Part shown: piece after piece, positions 57,547 to 64,000 of the stretch
How the letters are laid out: every line of letters starts with the position of its first letter
Numbering within the stretch: position 1 is the first letter of the stretch
Origin: Anaeromyces robustus
Lineage: Eukaryota; Neocallimastigomycota; Neocallimastigomycetes; Neocallimastigales; Neocallimastigaceae
Reading direction: 5' to 3'
Assembly: GCA_002104895.1 (NCBI GenBank)
Contig: MCFG01000026.1
Location: forward strand, 235,001 to 299,000
DNA length: 64,000 nucleotides
Translations under genes and position numbers: made by a program
The notes under the pieces: model-generated
What the model saw: the letters and a program-made list of their open reading frames with translations, nothing else
What the model was told of the DNA's origin: nothing
Database searches by the model: none

Positions 57547-58405
57547 TTAATTAATTAATAATTTATTTATGTGTTTATTATTTGTTCACTTAATTATATT
57601 ACAAAATTTATTTATTTATTATATATATATTCACTTAATTAGGTTATAAATTTATTTACTTATTATTCACTCAATTATTATAAAGTTTATTTATTTGTTC
57701 ATTATATATTCACTTAATTATTTTATAGAATTTATTTACTTATTATTTATTCACTTGCTTATGTTATAGGATTTATTTATTAACTTATGTTAAATGGTTA
57801 AGAAATTATACCTTTATTATAAATTATTTAATTTATATTTATTCTTACACTTAATTATTTTTAGAGAAATTCTTTATTTGTTTAATTATAATTTTATTAT
57901 AAATTTATTTAATTTATTTTTATTCATACACTTAATTATATAAAGATTTATTTATTAATTAATTTCTTTATTAAATTATATTTTTATTATTATAAGTTTA
58001 TTCGATTAATATTTTATTAATACACTTTAATTATATTAAGGATTCATTTATATGTATGCTATTTATACGCTTAATTATATTAAGAATTTATTTGTATCTA
58101 TGATATTTATACACTTAGTTATAATATTTATACACTTAATTATTTTAGGAATTTATTTATATATATAATTTTTATACACTTAATTTTATTAGTAATTTAT
58201 TTATATATATAGTTTTTATAAGAATATGATTATCTGTCGAATTTACTTTACAATTAATTATTATTATACTTTAATTTATTAAATATATATAGATGTTATT
58301 TTATTATTAATGTCCTTTAAAAAAAATTTTTTTAGAAGCAGAGTTTTAAGATATTTCAGTAGTTTATTATTATTTATTATTATTGTGGTAATTTAAATAA
58401 TATAA

Positions 58406-58469
<64 letters not shown>

Positions 58470-58720
58470 GGGTACACTTTATTAATAATGTTTATTATAT
58501 ATAAGGTAATAGTTATATTTTCGACCTCCACGTATTATATATACTTTCTCTAATAGTTTTCACACTATTATTTTAATAATATGTTACTCTCCTATTAGAT
58601 TTTCTATTCTATACGTGCTCTACTCTCTATAGCTAATCACCTCTTGAGTTATAATAAATTAACGCAACCTAGAGTCAAGCTCCAATAGTTTATTGTTAAT
58701 AAATTATAACCTATATAATA

Positions 58721-58768
<48 letters not shown>

Positions 58769-59350
58769 ATTATTCGATGTTCCTGACTGTATATTAAATT
58801 TTCGACCTCGTTGAGTTCTATTTACTCTCTTATTGAATTTATAAATAATAAATTCAGTAATTTTCAATTCTACTCAACCTCTACTCTCTTTAATATTACC
58901 TCAGTACTATCTCGAATTATCGAATAATAATAAAAATCCTTTTTATTACTAAGTACTTATTTACAATTTATTAACAATACGTTGACTCACAACAATAAAA
59001 TAACCGTCTGTATTGTTATAACTTGTGCAGCGAATGGCACAATATAAAAATTTTTAAAAACTATATAATTTTAATCCTACAACTTCGGTGAAGTAGGCTC
59101 CTTCTTCGCCAGTGTTTATACCGTATCTGGTAACGTTTTTTTCACCGTTAAGTTATGTAGTTTTTACTATTTTACTTTTACACCAGTTCAACTCTCCAAA
59201 GTCTTTTCAATACGATATAATTAATCCTTTCAATTACAAGGAACACACTGTTTATGAGCTCTAATCGCTCCTATAGACGCTTACAATAATTATTTTTATA
59301 AGTACTTACTTTATTAGGGTTTTTATTATTATCGCTCACTCTCCACCAAT
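57547..59350 (-). other. Long leader of gypsy element 2
   Basis: 1.8 kb of non-coding sequence between the 5' LTR and the copia insertion. The minus strand starts ATTGGTGGAGAGTGAGCG at 59350, a TGG-type tRNA primer site. It contains a 37-nt T run (58728-58764), (TTA)n, and the motif ATTTTCGACCTC twice about 280 bp apart (58519 and 58798). No open frame. Confidence 0.6.
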
Positions 59351-60489
59351 TGATAAATTCGTCTATTATCTTAATTTGAAAAATGTCTTCAAAAGTGATA
59401 ATAGCTTTATCGAGAATAATAGTTTTGTAGATACTTACTTTAAATTCTTTATAGTTTTTGTTTGAAAGTCAATTCCTTTTCTAAATTTACTACTTTACTT
59501 CACTAAGTTTTTGATAATTATTTCGTTAATTATTAATTTTATTTATTAAACTTCTTTAACTATAATTTTTATTTGGTTACACTAAAAATTATTTATAATA
59601 CGTTTTATTATTTGATTTTTAATATTTTATATTTTATTTATTATTTTATTAATTTATTGTTTTATTATTATTTTATTTTATAAATTTATTACTTGAATTT
59701 ATTATTTTATTATTTTATAAATTTATTGTTTAAATTTGTTACTTTAACTAATTCTAATTTTATTATTAGTTTTATAATTATTATTAAATTATTATTATAT
59801 TTTATTATTTTATTTTGGTTATTATTTACTATTCTAATAACAACGAAATAATTTTTATAAAATTTTTACATGTATTTATATTTTTACAATAATTTAAAGT
59901 ATTTATAATATTTAATAATAAAATAAATAAAGAACAATTTTTATTATAGAAGAGAAAATAATGAATAAAAATGATAAATAAGAATAATTTTTATTATATA
60001 AAAGAAATAAAAGAATAAAGAAATAGAAATTATTTCTATTTAATTTATGAATAATAATCATTTAATGATTATCAGTTAAATTAATAATTTTAATTATTAA
60101 TTTTGTTATTTACAACTTTTTAACTATTTACATTTATTATTTACAATTTTTAATTATTTATAAGTTTTAATTATTATTAAAGATTTATTTAATTATTTAA
60201 AAATTATTTTTCTTTTGAATTTTATTATTAATATTTTTATTAAATTTTATTTTATTCTAGAAATTATTTTATTTAATTTATAATTAATATTTATAATATT
60301 ATTCTCTTTTTATTTATTTCTTTCTAGAAAACTTAATTATTTTTGTATACTATTAAGTTAGTATACTGACTAATTTAATTTTAGGTTTAATTAATATTTA
60401 TATTATATTTTATTTTAGTTAAAATTTATGGTAAATTTTTAATATTAAATTTACCAGGAATTATGATTTAATAATTCCATTATTTATCA
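59351..60489 (-). repeat. 5' LTR of gypsy element 2 (LTR-F)
   Basis: 1139 bp, near-identical to 46334-47474, with only a handful of single-base and short-indel differences visible. Confidence 0.93.
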
Positions 60490-60546
60490 TTCGTTATGAT
60501 AAAGAATGAACAATTAATCTTAATTTCATTAAGATTACTAAATTCT

Positions 60547-61240
60547 TGTTAAGTTTCCAACTGGATTATTTTCTAATTTAAATAAGTCTACTAGGTCGAA
60601 TGACTAATTATATAGTTTTTATAATTAAATAGTTTTTATAATTAAATAATATTTAAATAATAACTAAATTAATTGTAATGCAAATAACACAATATTTATT
60701 TAATAATAATAATAACACTTTAAGATTAACTTTTTAATAGTAAATTTTATTTAAAAATAAGATATTGATAATATTAATATAACTATATAATTCAGGTGTT
60801 AATAACCTTACAAAGAACATTAAATATAACTTAATGTTATGTTCTTTTATACTTTGTAAGTTTGATAATAATAATATAAAATATAATATAAAATATTAAT
60901 ACATTAATTTAATACATTAATTTAAAGTGATACGTTAACGTATAATATAATTAATAATTTGTAATATAATAAGTTATTAATATCGATATTAAATAGTAAT
61001 AAAATTAATATATTATTCAATATAATTGAATATATATAAATAATATATATATTAAAATATATTATTAGATTATTTAAATAATCTTAAATTATAATATTTA
61101 AAATAAAATATTATAATAATAATTATTATATATAATTATTATAAAAAATTATTAATAATTATTATAATGAATAATAATATTATATATCAAAATAATTGAA
61201 ATTATAAATTCTAATTTCAATTGCACTTGATGTCTTGACA
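60547..61240 (-). repeat. Solo LTR-E
   Basis: 694 bp, exactly the length of the element-1 LTRs and about 99% identical by eye. Target duplication ATTCT (60542-60546, 61241-61245). It landed within 1 bp of the LTR-G end at 61247. Confidence 0.95.
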
Positions 61241-61246
61241 ATTCTT

Positions 61247-62577
61247 TGTCGCGAATATTAGTGGATTTAAAATTGAAATTCACTAACAGATCAATTACAT
61301 TTAAATTTCGTTATTGACTAAATCACTTAAAATTCGATTTTCAATAAAATAAACAAATATTAAAAAGTAATTAAATTGATATTGTAAAGGGTTTGGACAA
61401 ATTAAATAAATATTAATCAACTTAATTTAACCCTTAAGATATTAATAAAAATAATCAGAAGAAAAATAACGATAATTTGCCAAATAATTGAGATTTTCCT
61501 CCGCTTCGCTTTGATTTTATGCTCATTGGGAAGCTCTGCTCGAGAGCTACAACATATCTGAATTTCAGCCCATTTGGACCACTGGTTGGCGAGATATTGG
61601 AGTTTAAAGGTTTACACAATATAAAAATATAATTAAATATTTACAAGGATCCATAAATAAATAATTATAAAATTTATATAGATAAAATCTTTTTATTTCA
61701 ATAATTATATTATAACTTATAATAATAATAATCATTCAGATATACAGAAAACGCCTTCAAATAATTTATAAAATATTAATTAGAATAATAATAATAATTT
61801 ATATAATATATTATAATAATTGTTAATTATTTTTATAAAAAATTAGAATAGTTGATTATTATATTAATTTACAGAAATTCTTAGAATTCTAAAAATCTCA
61901 AAAAGATTTAAAATTTACTTAAGATCTTAAATAATTAAAAATATCCCATTTTATCTATAATAATTAATTATAGAGAAAAGATTATAAAAATCCAAAGATA
62001 AAAATAATTAATATATAGATAAATAATTAAATAGTATACTAAATAATTAAATAATTAAATAGTTAACTAGTTAGATAATTAGAATAGTTATAAATCTAAA
62101 TCTTAGATTATAAATTCTTATCATTAAATTTATTAATAGTTTATATAGTTTTATATTAGTTTTATATAGTTAGATTTTTATCAATATTATTTTATTCATA
62201 TATTTTATTTAAAATTATACATTTATAAATATATTATCAATAGATTATAATAATTAAATGTATTAATAATTATTAGATTTAGAAAAAGTATAAATAAGGA
62301 TTGAAATTACAATTCCTTTTAATCTTTGTAAGATTATTAACTAACTTAGAATTAATGACTTAATAATCTAATTATTATTTAAACTTTTCTTAATTAACTA
62401 TTAATAAAAAATATTATTATAAAACTTAATTATTTTAAAAAGTGTTCTTTTAATTAATTATTTTGTTGTGTAATAAAAATTTGCCTATTAATTATATATT
62501 TATTTAATTAGTTATTTTGTTATTAATTAAACATCTTGACCTGACCATTATTAAACCAAAACTACCCTCATTTAACA
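61247..62577 (+). repeat. Solo LTR-G
   Basis: 1331 bp, TGTCGCGAATATT...CTCATTTAACA, target duplication TTCTT (61242-61246, 62578-62582). TATAAATA at 62289-62296 and CTTTGTAAGATTATTAA at 62324-62340. Lacks most of the coding-like block present in the 24-kb copy. Confidence 0.92.
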
Positions 62578-63892
62578 TTCTTTGTGGCTTGTAGAACTTT
62601 CCTACATTCTATATTAAATTGAAATTTCCAAAATATATTACAATATAAAATTTATTAATATTAAATTATATTATTAATATAAAAATTCAATATATTATTA
62701 CTAAAAATCAATATAAAAATTATTAATATCAATAAAATATATATATTATTATTAATACAAAATATTTTATTATTAATATCAAAACAAAAATTATTAATAT
62801 CAATAAATAAAAATTATAAAAATTATAAATTATTATTAATCAGCCACTTTTTATTAATATCACTTATAAAAATTATTAATATGAATTTTATTATCAATAT
62901 CAAAATATATTTATTAAAGTCAATTATAATAAATAATTAAATCAATTATATTATTATTAATCAATATATTATAAATATTAATTATAAAATAAAATAATTT
63001 TCATTCAATTTAATACTAAAAATTAGCCAAAAATTACTAATTACAATTACTTTTAAACATAACCAACTTCCTTGCCATACAATAATTAGTAATAGTCCCT
63101 ACCAAATTACACCCCAAATTAACTAAAATTATGCACTAAAATATATTTTAATTACAATTATTTTATACTATATTATATTAATGAAAATTATTTTTAATTC
63201 AATTGATTATAAAAATTTATATTAACAATATAAAACTACTTTTACAGAATTTTATTAATAATACTTAACTAAACCACCACAAAAATATGTTATAAATTTT
63301 CAGTTACTTATATTAATTTTACAACAACAATAAATAATAAATAATTAAATAATATATAATTATTATTTATAATAATAAAATAATAATTATATTAACAATT
63401 TAAAATCAATTTAAAATAATTTCTTTTACAATTCTATTAGTAATAGTTTAGTAAATTTTCTGTTAAAATTCTAAAATATTCTCTTAAATATATTAATAAT
63501 TATAATAATAATAAATAGATAGTAATTAATTATTATATAATAAATATTTATAATAATTAACTAATAATTTTATTAACAATTTATATTCAATTTATTTTCG
63601 TTTTACTTAGTAATTATATTTTAAATTAGTTAGAAAATGTTAGATAGGCTTAACAAATTTTAACTTGTAAAAAAAAAAAATATAAATACGTGTAATTTTT
63701 AAAATAATTTTTGAATTTTATCATTATCAATTAATCCTTAATCTTTTATTTTTTATTGATCTTTAATAATTCTTAATATTAAAAACTTAATAAATAAAAT
63801 AACTTTAAACTAAATAAAAATTTTAATTAACAAATCTTGAAGTGTTTTTAAATATTTTGTTTGTTATAATCCATTTATTAATTTTATGAACC
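62578..63892. other. A+T-rich region without a recognisable gene
   Basis: Mostly AATATTA/TTATTAAT simple sequence. Neither strand shows a coding-like frame or a match to the LTR families named here. Confidence 0.6.
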
Positions 63893-63943
63893 GTAACAGT
63901 TACACATGGCCAATCTCACTCGAACAAAAGTTCGAGTGAGATT
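63893..63943. other. Palindrome and perfect 14-bp hairpin
   Basis: GTAACAGTTAC (63893-63903) is followed by AATCTCACTCGAAC-AAAA-GTTCGAGTGAGATT (63912-63943), a perfect 14-bp stem with an AAAA loop. It stands out from the A/T background. GTTACA nearby resembles LTR ends in this window, so it may mark the edge of another element that continues past 64000. Confidence 0.6.
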
Positions 63944-64000
63944 TAAACTTATTTTATTTTTAAGTTGTTTATTATTATAAGATATTAGATTATCAATAGT

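Larger units (their letters stand above)
46334..60489 (-). mobile_element. Ty3/gypsy retrotransposon (element 2) carrying a copia insertion
   Basis: LTR-F copies at 46334-47474 (3') and 59351-60489 (5') are about 1.14 kb each and nearly identical. Internal part on the minus strand: primer site, a 1.8-kb leader, copia insertion (52277-57546 including one duplication), gag and pol. The outer flanks ATTTG and (A)TTCG agree only roughly; both fit insertion into LTR-H. About one break in pol; otherwise nearly whole. It is older than the copia element it contains. Confidence 0.9.

Noticed and set aside
63893-63943. Helitron 3' end
   Set aside because: No CTRR terminus follows the hairpin and no Helitron helicase is in the window.
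1-64000. CRISPR arrays, bacterial operons or rRNA genes
   Set aside because: Introns, LTR retrotransposons and base composition show a eukaryotic nuclear sequence; no spaced repeats or rRNA blocks were seen.

Overview
This is a roughly 80-85% A+T eukaryotic window. Two genuine host genes lie at the left edge, followed by about 61 kb of nested LTR retrotransposons. The host genes are a condensin kleisin exon with the fungal-type FEEW-K-A-DN block and a three-exon gene for the small membrane anchor of complex II. Spliceosomal introns, Asn-rich proteins, long homopolymers and many Ty3/gypsy chromoviruses together suggest an early-diverging, extremely AT-rich fungus (chytrid-like, Neocallimastigomycota-like or similar). 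I cannot name the genus.

Host part (1-2.7 kb): exon 1 of a condensin subunit 2 gene (BRN1/CND2 type) reads leftward out of the window. It is divergent from SDH4 (1339-2625, exons 1339-1732, 2014-2085, 2234-2625), with 0.9 kb between them. A possible isolated host exon (17511-17661) is the only other non-element coding candidate.

Transposon part: I use letters for the LTR families (A, B, C, D, E, F, G, H, J, K). Most copies are solo LTRs with readable 5-bp target duplications. Left to right: copia fossil cut by solo LTR-H (2.8-3.8 kb); chromovirus relics and an inverted gag duplication (3.8-7.7 kb); chromovirus integrase relic cut by LTR-D solos (7.7-10.2 kb); gypsy relic (10.5-12.5 kb); relic of a CRESS-DNA-virus-type Rep helicase (12.5-13.3 kb); a solo LTR-C inserted into an opposite solo LTR-C (13.3-14.7 kb); second copia fossil cut by LTR-K (14.8-16.7 kb); LTR-A, B and C copies; gypsy relic (18.4-23.0 kb) cut by LTR-A that itself holds LTR-B. 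LTR-G (from 23.85 to 33.1 kb) is the 3' LTR of a gypsy relic and is split by LTR-C and by a young 7.04-kb gypsy element (25692-32728). Then come gypsy relics with LTR-B/J/D insertions (33.1-44.2 kb). A 14-kb gypsy element (46334-60489) carries a complete-looking 5.27-kb copia element (52277-57541) in its leader. Solo LTR-E and LTR-G follow (60.5-62.6 kb).

The most unusual signals are: (1) three LTR families (A, C, H) carry a tRNA-like segment with A-box and B-box inside a hairpin whose stem covaries, which resembles the 5S-bearing LTRs of plant Cassandra elements; (2) the young gypsy element has an 11-nt primer site that exactly complements its own LTR, in the manner of Tf1 self-priming, and the surrounding 17-nt block is shared by LTR-E, LTR-G and LTR-K; (3) the Rep-helicase relic, and an unidentified beta-rich coding fragment embedded in LTR-G.
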